Of a stretch of 64,000 bases of DNA, positions 52,211-61,355 are shown one piece after another. Source of the DNA: an uncultured Geobacteraceae bacterium (lineage in GTDB: Bacteria; Desulfobacterota; Desulfuromonadia; Geobacterales; Pseudopelobacteraceae); assembly GCA_903925005.1 (NCBI GenBank), contig CAIYDX010000376.1, positions 1-64,000 of the forward strand. Direction: 5' to 3'. Numbering within the stretch: position 1 is the first letter of the stretch; every line of letters starts with the position of its first letter. The position numbers were made by a program, and so were the translations under genes. The notes below the pieces were generated by a model that searched no databases, had not been told where the DNA came from, and was given only the letters and a program-made list of their open reading frames with translations.

Positions 52211-52834
52211 CTATTCCAGCCGAAAATCCCGCTCGGTCAGGCCAACGTTGCGCCGCAGCTTTTTCAGGGTCATGGTTGCCCGGTCGCCGTTCCGTTCGGT
52301 GATGACCAGGCGCTTGATAGTGCCATCCTCCAGAAAAACGATGGCAATATCCTTGACCCCCCCTTTGCCCAGCGGGGCAATCGTCACGGTATAGACGGAA
52401 TTGGTCAGGTCGGCCTGCACCGCCACGCTGTCCGGCAGCGACGTGATCGGGGATGTCAGCCTGGAAAACCACTGTTTCAACCCCTGCTCCGGCGGGAGCG
52501 CGATTCTGGCCGGCGTTTTGTCCCTGCCGGCAACCTGTTCGATGACACTGTCCCGCAGCAGCATGCGACTGCTGAAGGGGGGGGCAATCTCCATGAAAAA
52601 CAGATCCGGCTTTCTGAAACGGAGCGAGCCGTTCATCACCATGGTCCGCTTCATCAGAAAAAGCCGTTTTTCCTGGGTTATATCTGCTGTAAAATCGGAA
52701 ATGCCGGCAAAGCCGCGGCGCAGGGCCTCCAACCCCTCAACGGGGGATATTGCCTGGGCATAACAGGGGGATGTGACCAGCAGGAGCGTCAACAGCAATG
52801 GAAAGAACAGCTGAACTTGCTTCATCGGCATCAC
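52211..52834 (-). CDS. LolA-like outer-membrane lipoprotein carrier family protein
   Basis: Signal peptide; FAGISDFTADITQEKRLFLMKRTMVMNGSLRFRKPDLFFMEIAPP. Confidence 0.8.
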   Translation of the reverse strand: MMPMKQVQLFFPLLLTLLLVTSPCYAQAISPVEGLEALRRGFAGISDFTADITQEKRLFLMKRTMVMNGSLRFRKPDLFFMEIAPPFSSRMLLRDSVIEQVAGRDKTPARIALPPEQGLKQWFSRLTSPITSLPDSVAVQADLTNSVYTVTIAPLGKGGVKDIAIVFLEDGTIKRLVITERNGDRATMTLKKLRRNVGLTERDFRLE

Positions 52835-53241
52835 GGCTTACCCACCCCCAGCGTCAGCTGTACGGAGAGAAGCCGCTCCGTACACTGTATAACATCACCG
52901 TCGATCATGAACAGACGTCCGAAAGATTTTACTACCCTGGCTGAAATGATCAGAATACTCCCTACTGAAGCCTGGGCCGAAAATTCGGCATGATCGATCG
53001 ACGCCAGAAAACCCTCCTCGTCGCCCGCCTGCGCAACGGTAATACCGGCTAACTGGGCAACAGCTTCAACCATCAAAATCTGGGAAAAACCGTGGGCCGC
53101 ACTCACGCCGGTCATGGCAACCGCTCGTTTCCCCTGTTCCAGCTCGATTATCCGGTCAAGGAACAGAAAGGGGTAGCGGTGAGGCAGATAATGTGCCGGA
53201 TCGGAATTAAACAGAAAGGCCTCCGCTGAACCTGATGGCAT
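52831..53241 (-). CDS. FabZ/ApeI-like 3-hydroxyacyl-ACP dehydratase
   Basis: YLPHRYPFLFLDRI and LMVEAVAQLAG hotdog catalytic motifs; HFPG loop not present. Confidence 0.75.
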   Translation of the reverse strand: MPSGSAEAFLFNSDPAHYLPHRYPFLFLDRIIELEQGKRAVAMTGVSAAHGFSQILMVEAVAQLAGITVAQAGDEEGFLASIDHAEFSAQASVGSILIISARVVKSFGRLFMIDGDVIQCTERLLSVQLTLGVGKP

Positions 53242-54250
53242 AATACGGCCCTTCCGGCGAAGCGGCCAGGTGCAATCCATGTTGACCGGGGCCGAGAGAA
53301 GCCAGCATGGCGGCCATCGCAGTGCCTCCCATCGCCAGAGAGCGGCCTATGACGCGCGCCGTATCCAGCGAAGGGATTCCGGCAACACGTTCATTGAGTC
53401 CCGGAAGGAGAGTTGCCGTACCCGAAAGTGATACCAGCTCCGATGCAGCGGAATCCTCCAGAAGCAGATCAACCCCTTCCCGTTCGCGACCGGGGAGGAG
53501 CAGACCGACCGTGCGGATGGCATTGGGAATTCCCTTGACCAGTGCGCCCCGGCCGACGGCATGCCCGGCTCTCTCCAGGACCAGCAGACCGCACCCCTCG
53601 CCAAACGCGCCGGCATAACCGCGCAACTGGCCGACGGCGGCAAAGCCGGAGAGCATCAACGGCGTAAGGTCATCGACTCCGCCGGTAAGCATGATGTCGG
53701 CACGCCCCTCCATGATGAAACGGCAGGCCATCATAAAAGCCGATTCCGCGGAGCAGAAACGCTGCACCTGGGTCACATTGGGGCCTTTCAGACCATGTTC
53801 GATGGAGACATTGCTGGCAGCGGCATTGGAAACCGTGTTGGGAAACAGTATCGGAGACATCCCTTCAACGCCAGCGGCAAAATACCCGGCAAGAAACTCG
53901 GCTGAATTAGCCACTCCGCCAAAACCGCAGCCAAGTGCAATACCGATCCGTTCCGGCGGAAGGGTACTGCTATCGACACCGGCATCCTTTAGGGCCAGGC
54001 CGGCTGCAGCCACGGCAAACTGGCTGCAGCGATCAAGCTTGCGGGCCTTTAATGGGGGGATAAAGTCGGTCGCTTTAAAACCGAGCGCCTTGCCCCAACG
54101 ACCGCTGTTTCCTCCGGCATGTTCGGCCGGAACCGGTGTTAGGGCATCCCGGCCTGATCGGATCAATTCAAGAACCGGCTCCAGGCCGATGCCGGCGGAG
54201 GTAACAGCCGAATATCCGGTGATAACTATATCGGTCAGAGGAACGTTCAT
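53207..54250 (-). CDS. Beta-ketoacyl synthase-like protein lacking both catalytic His (chain-length-factor-like)
   Basis: Thiolase-fold KS sequence with QRFCSAESA; no NAHGTGT or GHxxGAAG motif. Confidence 0.8.
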   Translation of the reverse strand: MNVPLTDIVITGYSAVTSAGIGLEPVLELIRSGRDALTPVPAEHAGGNSGRWGKALGFKATDFIPPLKARKLDRCSQFAVAAAGLALKDAGVDSSTLPPERIGIALGCGFGGVANSAEFLAGYFAAGVEGMSPILFPNTVSNAAASNVSIEHGLKGPNVTQVQRFCSAESAFMMACRFIMEGRADIMLTGGVDDLTPLMLSGFAAVGQLRGYAGAFGEGCGLLVLERAGHAVGRGALVKGIPNAIRTVGLLLPGREREGVDLLLEDSAASELVSLSGTATLLPGLNERVAGIPSLDTARVIGRSLAMGGTAMAAMLASLGPGQHGLHLAASPEGPYYAIRFSGGLSV

Positions 54251-55452
54251 CGCGACAGCACCAGTGAGGTAATATTGCCGCCAAAGGCAAAGGAGTTGGA
54301 CATGGCCAGACCAGAGTTGTTTGAACGCACTCCGTCATGGCAATAATCCAGACTGCACTCCGGATCGCGCCCCCGAAAGTTGAGGGTCTGGGGAATAATA
54401 TTTTGATTAAGGGCTATCACCGTTGCCAAGGCCTCGATTGCACCGGCAGCACCCAGGCAATGCCCGGTCATGGCCTTGGTGGAGACCAGCGGCACTTTGG
54501 AAACATGGTCGCCAAACACCAGTTTCATCGCATTTGATTCCACCACGTCATTAAGCGGCGTACCGGTGCCGTGGGCGTTTACCCATCCCACTCGCCCCGG
54601 CTCAACTCCACCTGACAGCAGTGCCTCCTGCATAACCCGTGCAGCCGCAACACCGGACGGTTCCGGGGCGGTCATATGCCAGGCCTCCCCGGCAAGGGCA
54701 TATCCGAGTACCGCCCCATAGATCCTGGCGCCCCTGGCGCGGGCATCGTCCTCGGCTTCCAGCATCAGGCAGGCCGCCCCTTCGCCGAGGGTAATACCCT
54801 GGCGGCCAAGGCTGAAAGGGGAGCAGGGGTCGCTATCGACCACATGTAGAGCATTAAATCCGGCAAAGGTCAGCAGGGAAAGGGCATCGCTGCCGCCGGC
54901 CAGCACCGCTTTCTGACGACCGGTGGCGACCAGGTCGGCGCCCCAGCCGATGGCGGTGGCCGAAGACGAACAGGCGGTGGTGACTGTGCCCTGGTAGCCG
55001 GCCAACCCGAAGGTTCGAGCCAGCACCGTGGTGGTGGAATCCGGCAGAACCCCGCGCAGCAGGCCTGGCGAGGCTTTCTTACCGGCAAGTTCTGATTTAA
55101 GCCACTGCTCCGCCTGGAACATGCCGGCGGCGCCGGCGCCCATCGAGACGCCGATTTCATATGGTGAATAACAGCTGGTGACGCCGCTCTTCCTGACCGC
55201 TTCCCCGGCGGCTATTACCCCGAACTGGTCGGAGCGGGAGAGTTTCCGGGCCGTTTTGCCGTCAAAATAATTTTTCGGATCATACCGTTTGACCTGGCAG
55301 CCGATCCGGGAAGGGAAGTGCGATACGTCAAACAGGTCAAGCGGGCCGATGCCGCTGGAACCGCTGAGCAGAGCATCTGTAAACTCCGGTACATTTGCAC
55401 CGCAACCGCAGAAAACCCCCAGACCTGTTATGACCACGCGGCGTCTTTCCAT
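54247..55452 (-). CDS. Beta-ketoacyl-ACP synthase (KS alpha, FabF-like)
   Basis: TACSSSATAI, NAHGTGTPLND, STKAMTGHCLGAAGAIE catalytic motifs. Confidence 0.92.
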   Translation of the reverse strand: MERRRVVITGLGVFCGCGANVPEFTDALLSGSSGIGPLDLFDVSHFPSRIGCQVKRYDPKNYFDGKTARKLSRSDQFGVIAAGEAVRKSGVTSCYSPYEIGVSMGAGAAGMFQAEQWLKSELAGKKASPGLLRGVLPDSTTTVLARTFGLAGYQGTVTTACSSSATAIGWGADLVATGRQKAVLAGGSDALSLLTFAGFNALHVVDSDPCSPFSLGRQGITLGEGAACLMLEAEDDARARGARIYGAVLGYALAGEAWHMTAPEPSGVAAARVMQEALLSGGVEPGRVGWVNAHGTGTPLNDVVESNAMKLVFGDHVSKVPLVSTKAMTGHCLGAAGAIEALATVIALNQNIIPQTLNFRGRDPECSLDYCHDGVRSNNSGLAMSNSFAFGGNITSLVLSR

Positions 55453-56195
55453 CAGACAATTCCGCCATCGACGATCAGCGACTGACCTGTTATATAGGAG
55501 GCCCGCTCCGAGGCTAGAAACAACACCGCGGCGGCCACCTCTTCCGGGGTGCCGATGCGGCCAAGAGCCGAGTTTTTCAATATTCCTGACACGATCTCCT
55601 GCTTAAGCCCTTCAGTCATATCGGTTTTGATCAAACCGGCCACCACACAGTTAACCCTGATACCCATCGATCCCAGCTCACGGGCAAGCGATTTGGTGAA
55701 ACTGATGGCCGCCCCTTTGGAGGCAGAGTAGTTGGTCTGGCCGACAGCCCCGCTGATGCCGGAGATGGAAGAGATAGTGACGATAGAACCACTGCGGCGG
55801 GCCAGCATTTTGCGCACACCCCATTTGCAGCAGTGAAACAGCGGATACAGGTTTGAGCGTATCACCTCATCCCAGTCATCGTCGGCCATCATCGCCAGAA
55901 AGCCGTCCTTTATAATCCCGGCATTATTGACCAGCACGTCGATATGTCCGGCATCGAGCGATGCAACGTTAATGACCGCCTGGGCGCCCCCTGTCGTGCT
56001 GACATCCCCCTTAATCACGGCAATCGATCCGGGGAGATCCGCAGCCTCGCCGACAAGAGAGCCCGCAGCCGCGTCATTGTTCAGATAGGCGGCAAATACC
56101 CGCGCACCGCTACGGGCAAAAGCAAGGGATATGGCTCTCCCGATACCGCGTGTCCCGCCGGTTACGACTACTATTTTATCTCTGAATTCCATCAA
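55452..56195 (-). CDS. 3-oxoacyl-ACP reductase (FabG-like SDR)
   Basis: VVTGGTRGIGRAISLAFARSGA; YSASKGA; YITGQSLIVDGGIV. Confidence 0.9.
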   Translation of the reverse strand: MMEFRDKIVVVTGGTRGIGRAISLAFARSGARVFAAYLNNDAAAGSLVGEAADLPGSIAVIKGDVSTTGGAQAVINVASLDAGHIDVLVNNAGIIKDGFLAMMADDDWDEVIRSNLYPLFHCCKWGVRKMLARRSGSIVTISSISGISGAVGQTNYSASKGAAISFTKSLARELGSMGIRVNCVVAGLIKTDMTEGLKQEIVSGILKNSALGRIGTPEEVAAAVLFLASERASYITGQSLIVDGGIV

Positions 56196-56279
56196 TACCC
56201 CGGTGTATTTACTTAATTTATTCTATTTTTACCATATCCACCACGAAAGTCCAGCCGAGTGGTGCACACTATTCCAGAA

Positions 56280-57659
56280 TTACATCGGATGCAGACGGCT
56301 CCTCCCCAATCGTTTCATCAACTTCCAGAGCGGCCCCTTGACCGGAAACATCCTCAGCGCATCCAGCATGGCCGAACTGACATTGATCTCCAGGCTGGGA
56401 ACTATCCAGCTGCGGCGCTTGAGTGCCTCTTGGGTAACCAGAGTGCAGAGTTCATCCCTGATTGCCGGCGAGATATAGAACAGCGGCTCCAACAGGGAAT
56501 CGCCCGCAGCAATAATGCCGTCCCTCAGGGCGACCTGTTCCAAGGCAGTACCGGGATAGATCCGGATACCGGTCATAGTGATGACCGCCGTCGGTCCGAC
56601 CTCATCCATCAGCGCAAACGTCTCCAGTACAGTTTCCCTGGTTTCGCCAGGGCCGCCAAAGAGGATGTAGTGGGCAAAATCCACCCCCAGCTCATGACAG
56701 AGACGCGATGATTCGCGAATGGAGTCCGCAGTGAACGACTTCCCCAGGCTTTTGAGCATCCGGGACGAGCCGGAATCGCTGCCGAACTCGACCGCGTCGC
56801 AACCGGCCTCCAGCATCGCCTGCAACAGGCGTAGCGTGATGAAATCGGGATTGATAAAGGCCGACCAGTTAACCGGCAACCGCGCCACTATCATTGCCCG
56901 GCAGAACTCTTCGGCAAAGTCGGGGGGATAGTTGAAGATGTCATCGACAAAATAGAGGTAATTGACACCATAGTCGTCCACCAGCGTGCGGATCTCGGCG
57001 ATGATCTCCGGAATCGGGCGAAGACGCATGCAGCGCCCCTCCAGCAGAGGATAGGTGCAGTAGATGCACCCGAACGGGCAGCCGCGCTTGGTCTGAATAT
57101 TGGCCATCCCCCCTTCACGGCAATAGCGCGCCACGTCGAAAAGGGTGCGGTCAGGCGTACCAAGTGTTGCAAGCGGAAGCGGCGGGATAAAACCGGCTCT
57201 TCCGGGGAGCACGACCCCCGGCAGCTGAGCCGCGTCGCCACCCGACTCCAGGCAAGCCAGCAGCCGCGGCAAAGTTTCTTCCCCTTCCGCCATGACGCCG
57301 TAATCGGCGCCGACAGATGCAAGGATTTCGACCGGCATCAGCGAAAAGCCGGAGCCGCCGATAATGGTCACTGTCCGGGCATGACAAACAGCGACGATGT
57401 CGCGCACCCCGTCAAGATAGCTGCGGCTCCCCGGCCAGGTGACGTTGTCCAGATTGCGCAGGGAGATGACAACGGCATCGGGTTGAAATTCGGCAACTGC
57501 AGAGGAAACGGCAAAGTTGGGGTCCGGTTCAAAACAGAGGTCAAGCGCGTTCAACAGATGGCCGGCGGCCGCAAGCGGACCAACCAGGCAGGCCAGTCCG
57601 ATCGGAAAAACCGGATAAGGGTCGCGTTCACGATTGGCGGAGATCAGCAGAATTTTCAT
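56280..57659 (-). CDS. B12-binding-type radical SAM protein
   Basis: TKRGCPFGCIYC (CxxxCxxC); N-terminal B12-binding-like Rossmann region; HELGVDFAHYILFGGPGET. Confidence 0.88.
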   Translation of the reverse strand: MKILLISANRERDPYPVFPIGLACLVGPLAAAGHLLNALDLCFEPDPNFAVSSAVAEFQPDAVVISLRNLDNVTWPGSRSYLDGVRDIVAVCHARTVTIIGGSGFSLMPVEILASVGADYGVMAEGEETLPRLLACLESGGDAAQLPGVVLPGRAGFIPPLPLATLGTPDRTLFDVARYCREGGMANIQTKRGCPFGCIYCTYPLLEGRCMRLRPIPEIIAEIRTLVDDYGVNYLYFVDDIFNYPPDFAEEFCRAMIVARLPVNWSAFINPDFITLRLLQAMLEAGCDAVEFGSDSGSSRMLKSLGKSFTADSIRESSRLCHELGVDFAHYILFGGPGETRETVLETFALMDEVGPTAVITMTGIRIYPGTALEQVALRDGIIAAGDSLLEPLFYISPAIRDELCTLVTQEALKRRSWIVPSLEINVSSAMLDALRMFPVKGPLWKLMKRLGRSRLHPM

Positions 57660-58078
57660 TACAGTTCCAGCGAAGCCAGCAAACGGTTAACCCGCTCGGA
57701 TATGACCGGCGGGAGCTGAAACTGGAGCACGCCCTCCATATCGGTCAAGGCGTGGGTAGTCGTTCCGGTGGCGCACTTTTTACCATCTGAACCGACAATG
57801 ATCGTGACAAATTCGAGGGTTGCCGTCTGACTGCGGCGCAGGGAGGTTTTGATGGTCAGCTCGTCGTTAAAACGGGCCGGACGCAGAAATTTCAGTTCAA
57901 GGGCAACCACCGGCCCCAGATACCCTGCTGCAACCAATTGTTCGGCATCCAGTCCGAATTGGCCGGCCACGGCATTGCGGCCGATCTCCATCCATGCCAC
58001 GTAATGACCGTGCCATGCCACCCGGTAAGCGTCTATTTCGTTGAATCGGACGGTTATTTTAGTCTCGTGATATTTCAT
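57659..58078 (-). CDS. YbgC/4HBT-like acyl thioesterase
   Basis: ITVRFNEIDAYRVAWHGHYVAWMEIGRNAV hotdog thioesterase motif. Confidence 0.82.
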   Translation of the reverse strand: MKYHETKITVRFNEIDAYRVAWHGHYVAWMEIGRNAVAGQFGLDAEQLVAAGYLGPVVALELKFLRPARFNDELTIKTSLRRSQTATLEFVTIIVGSDGKKCATGTTTHALTDMEGVLQFQLPPVISERVNRLLASLEL

Positions 58079-58911
58079 GTTTCACTATCGATCCAGCGGT
58101 TGAATTTAGCGAGCGCAGAGCCGGCGCCCACCTCTTGAAAACGTGTCGCCCCACGGGAGCGAAGAGTGCGGTACGTTGTTTCCCACTGAACCGGACGGCA
58201 GAGTTCATCCACCAGAAAAGCGGGAATAGCGGCGGCCGTAAGGTTAGTTTGATCGATATGTTCCACCAGCGGAATTTGTGGTTCGCGAAAACGGTACTCC
58301 GCCACGATCCGCTGTAACTGGGCGGTAATCCCGGCAATCAGCGGCGTATGGAGCGGGGCGTCACAGCAAAAAATGTTCGCCGAAAAGGCGCCGGCATCCG
58401 TGGCCTCAACCAGTGCAGCAGCCACCTTTTCCCGTTCGCCGGCCAACAGAAAATGGCGCGAGGTGTTATGATTGGCGATATGGACGCCATTGTTGGCGGT
58501 GACCGTTTCCAGAGTTCCACCAGGCAGCCCGATGACACATCCCAGCGCATACTGATGCCTGTTTCCCATCTGCGCGAGGCATCCGCCAATCCGCCAGGCC
58601 AGCTCAAGGGCGGTCGCAGCGTCAATCGAGCCGGATGCCGCCAACGCCGGATAGATACCCATACTATGCTCGGCAATCAGGTCCGGACCGCTCCCCAGAT
58701 TCGTCAACTGCTTGAAACGATGCAGGCTGCTGCAAACGCCGAAAAGCTGGAGCCGGACACTTTCACTGAGATCTGATGGTGACGCTACGTTTTCAAGAGG
58801 ATTGAAACCGGTAGTGTCCCGGCAGAGCAGAGCTATTTCCAGGAATTCCGGATCGTCGGAAAGGGGATCGGCAAAGGCTATCGGCTGTCCCGGAAACATC
58901 CAGCAGATCAT
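58075..58911 (-). CDS. Stand-alone FabD-like (malonyl-)acyltransferase
   Basis: MFPGQ; AEHSMGIYPAL (GHSxG-like), WRIGGCL Arg, APLHTPLI His, EVGAGSALAKF. Confidence 0.78.
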   Translation of the reverse strand: MICWMFPGQPIAFADPLSDDPEFLEIALLCRDTTGFNPLENVASPSDLSESVRLQLFGVCSSLHRFKQLTNLGSGPDLIAEHSMGIYPALAASGSIDAATALELAWRIGGCLAQMGNRHQYALGCVIGLPGGTLETVTANNGVHIANHNTSRHFLLAGEREKVAAALVEATDAGAFSANIFCCDAPLHTPLIAGITAQLQRIVAEYRFREPQIPLVEHIDQTNLTAAAIPAFLVDELCRPVQWETTYRTLRSRGATRFQEVGAGSALAKFNRWIDSET

Positions 58912-60194
58912 GCTCCGCTCCTCTTGCGCCTGATAGCCGCCCGGAAACCGAGGTTCATCGGCCCGAAGACCTGCACCGAACGGTGCGGTTTCAAGATCCG
59001 GCGAAACATGGATGGGAATGAATAAAACGAGCGGTTAAGCCATTCGTACCCTTCCTGAAGCTGCCGGGTGGTCATCCCCTTAGGTTGAAAGTTGATATGT
59101 TCCATGTCGTAGTCGCGCCAATCGTTGGAGATGATCCGGCCTTCCGCTTCCAGCCTGCGGCGGACGGCGGTGCCGGGATAGGGGGTCAATAGAGGAAAAA
59201 TGGCCGCTTCCAGACGCGCATCCTCACAAAAACGGAGCAGTTTCGGAAAAATTTCAGGGGTATCACCGTCATAACCAAGCACAAAGGAGCCAAGAATACC
59301 GATTCCGTTGTCACGAAACGCCTGGGCATCGGCCATGAACGACTGCGCCCTGTTGGTAACCTTCCCCATGGCGGAAAGTGATTCCTGGTTGAGCGACTCG
59401 AAACCGACAAACATCCCCAGGCAGCCGGACTCCCCAGCGGCACGCATCAACTCCCGGTCCTCCGCGAAATCAATCGGCGCGTGCGAAAGCCACTTGAAGC
59501 CCATCCCCTTCATCCCTTGAAAAAGCGGCAGAGCGTATTTGCGATCCGCCACGATGTTGTCGTCCACAAAAAAGATAAAGGAATTGGTTTTGCGAAGCTC
59601 CTGCAGTTCGACGAGGACCTGTTCCACCGGTCGTTTGCGGTAGTTGCGGCCATAAAAAGCGGTTACCGAGCAGAACTCGCAATCAAAGGGGCAGCCGCGG
59701 GTCGTCTGAATGGTATTGGTAAGCAGATACCCCTTCCCCTTGAAGATCTCCCTGCGGGCAACCGGAATATCGGTCATGCTCATCATCGCATCCGGTTTGT
59801 ATAGTCGCTGAAGCCTCCCCTGTGAAAAGTCGGCAAGAAGTCGCGGCCAGACAGATTCCCCCTCCCCCACTAACACCGCATCAACATGGGCAAGCGCCTC
59901 GTCCGGCATATTGCTGGCGTGAAAACCGCCCATGACCACGCACTTGCCACGGTTTTTGAAACCGGCGGCGATCTCGTAGGCGCGTGGCGCCTGTGGGGTC
60001 ATGGCGGTCAGCGCGATCAGGTCGGCATCGGTGTCGAAGTCGATCTTTTCGGAATGGTCATCGCAGAGCGCCACTTCCCATTCCGGCGGTGTGACTGCGG
60101 CAATCGCGGCCAATGAGAGCGAGGGAAACCTGAAGGCCAGTTCCCCCCACAATCTCCCCTTGGGCCAACCGGGGGAGATAAAGAGCACCTTCAT
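58908..60194 (-). CDS. B12-binding-type radical SAM protein
   Basis: TTRGCPFDCEFCSVTAFYGRNYRKRPVEQVL; N-terminal Rossmann region; FFVDDNIVADRKYA. Confidence 0.9.
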   Translation of the reverse strand: MKVLFISPGWPKGRLWGELAFRFPSLSLAAIAAVTPPEWEVALCDDHSEKIDFDTDADLIALTAMTPQAPRAYEIAAGFKNRGKCVVMGGFHASNMPDEALAHVDAVLVGEGESVWPRLLADFSQGRLQRLYKPDAMMSMTDIPVARREIFKGKGYLLTNTIQTTRGCPFDCEFCSVTAFYGRNYRKRPVEQVLVELQELRKTNSFIFFVDDNIVADRKYALPLFQGMKGMGFKWLSHAPIDFAEDRELMRAAGESGCLGMFVGFESLNQESLSAMGKVTNRAQSFMADAQAFRDNGIGILGSFVLGYDGDTPEIFPKLLRFCEDARLEAAIFPLLTPYPGTAVRRRLEAEGRIISNDWRDYDMEHINFQPKGMTTRQLQEGYEWLNRSFYSFPSMFRRILKPHRSVQVFGPMNLGFRAAIRRKRSGA

Positions 60195-60448
60195 TTGCTT
60201 TGTTCCGCAATATACGCGGCCATGCTGCGCACCGAGGCAAAGATCTTGCTGCCGGTGGCGGCGTCCGGAACAACCACGCCGAACCCCTTCTCCATCGCAA
60301 CCACCAGCTGTAGTGCATCGATGGAGTCAAGCCCAAGCCCTTCGCCGAACAGCGGGGCATCTGAGTCGATCTCATCCGGAGACATCCCTTCAATGCGCAA
60401 GCTGTCGATGATCATCTGTTTTACCTTTTCAATCAATGCGTCACTCAT
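60191..60448 (-). CDS. Acyl carrier protein
   Basis: 85 aa; GLGLDSIDALQLVVAMEKGFG phosphopantetheine Ser. Confidence 0.93.
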   Translation of the reverse strand: MSDALIEKVKQMIIDSLRIEGMSPDEIDSDAPLFGEGLGLDSIDALQLVVAMEKGFGVVVPDAATGSKIFASVRSMAAYIAEQSK

Positions 60449-60470
60449 CCACGACTCCTTCCTGTTTCAT

Positions 60471-61355
60471 TCATTTATTAACTTTTCCGAAATAATCATA
60501 AAAATTGTACCACTGATCCGGATACTGCCTGATTGCACGCTCAAAAGCTGCCAGCAGGCGTTCCATACCGCTCCGGATCGCGTCATTGTGCCGGCCGTAT
60601 CCGCCGCTGAAGTAGATCGCATCATCCATCAGTGTCGAATATTTACCGTTCTCCAGCGGGACGAAAACCGGAATAACCGGCGCTCCGCTGGCAAGCGCCA
60701 GATAGGCCGCACCGACCGGGATATCGGTCGGATTTCCGAAAAAATCAATCCTGATCGTGTGGGATGAGCCGTCGCGTTCCCCCAGCAGAGCCAGCACCTC
60801 ATTGCGACGCAGTGCATTGACCGCCTCGATGATCGCCAGCGGTGACGTATCATGACGGTCCACATATATGAAGCGGATACCCCGCTCCTGCCGAACCACT
60901 TCACGCAGTTGATTCACCTTCTCATCCGGTTCGCGAAAAGTCAGCACGTTGACGGTATATCCCATGTCGGCCAGACCGAGCCCTCCCAGTTCCCAATTGC
61001 CGAGATGGGGAGAAACCAGAATCGCGCCGTTGCCAGCGGCCAGCGCCTGATCCAGCGGCCCGCCGCTGCTGCGCCGTCCGATCAGCGCCTGGAGTTTTTC
61101 CCCCTTTAACCGCATCATCAGCATCACATCGCACCAGTTCTGACCAAACATCCGGAAGGTTGAAAACACCCGCCATTCCACATTATCCCTGCCGATGACG
61201 ACCCGCAGGTTGGAACGGACAACCCGCCGTGCCTCAGACAACAGCAGGTAAAACAGCCCCCCCCAGAAAAAGGCGAAGGGGGGGAACAGCCAGCGCGGCA
61301 CCAAAATGGTGAACAATTTGATAAAGAACAGATTGAGGCTGCTGTAAAAAGTCAA
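60471..61355 (-). CDS. LpxL/HtrB-family lipid acyltransferase
   Basis: LVSPHLGNWELGGLGLADMGY (HxxxxE), RDGSSHTIRIDFFGNPTDIPVGAAYLAL. Confidence 0.88.
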   Translation of the reverse strand: MTFYSSLNLFFIKLFTILVPRWLFPPFAFFWGGLFYLLLSEARRVVRSNLRVVIGRDNVEWRVFSTFRMFGQNWCDVMLMMRLKGEKLQALIGRRSSGGPLDQALAAGNGAILVSPHLGNWELGGLGLADMGYTVNVLTFREPDEKVNQLREVVRQERGIRFIYVDRHDTSPLAIIEAVNALRRNEVLALLGERDGSSHTIRIDFFGNPTDIPVGAAYLALASGAPVIPVFVPLENGKYSTLMDDAIYFSGGYGRHNDAIRSGMERLLAAFERAIRQYPDQWYNFYDYFGKVNK

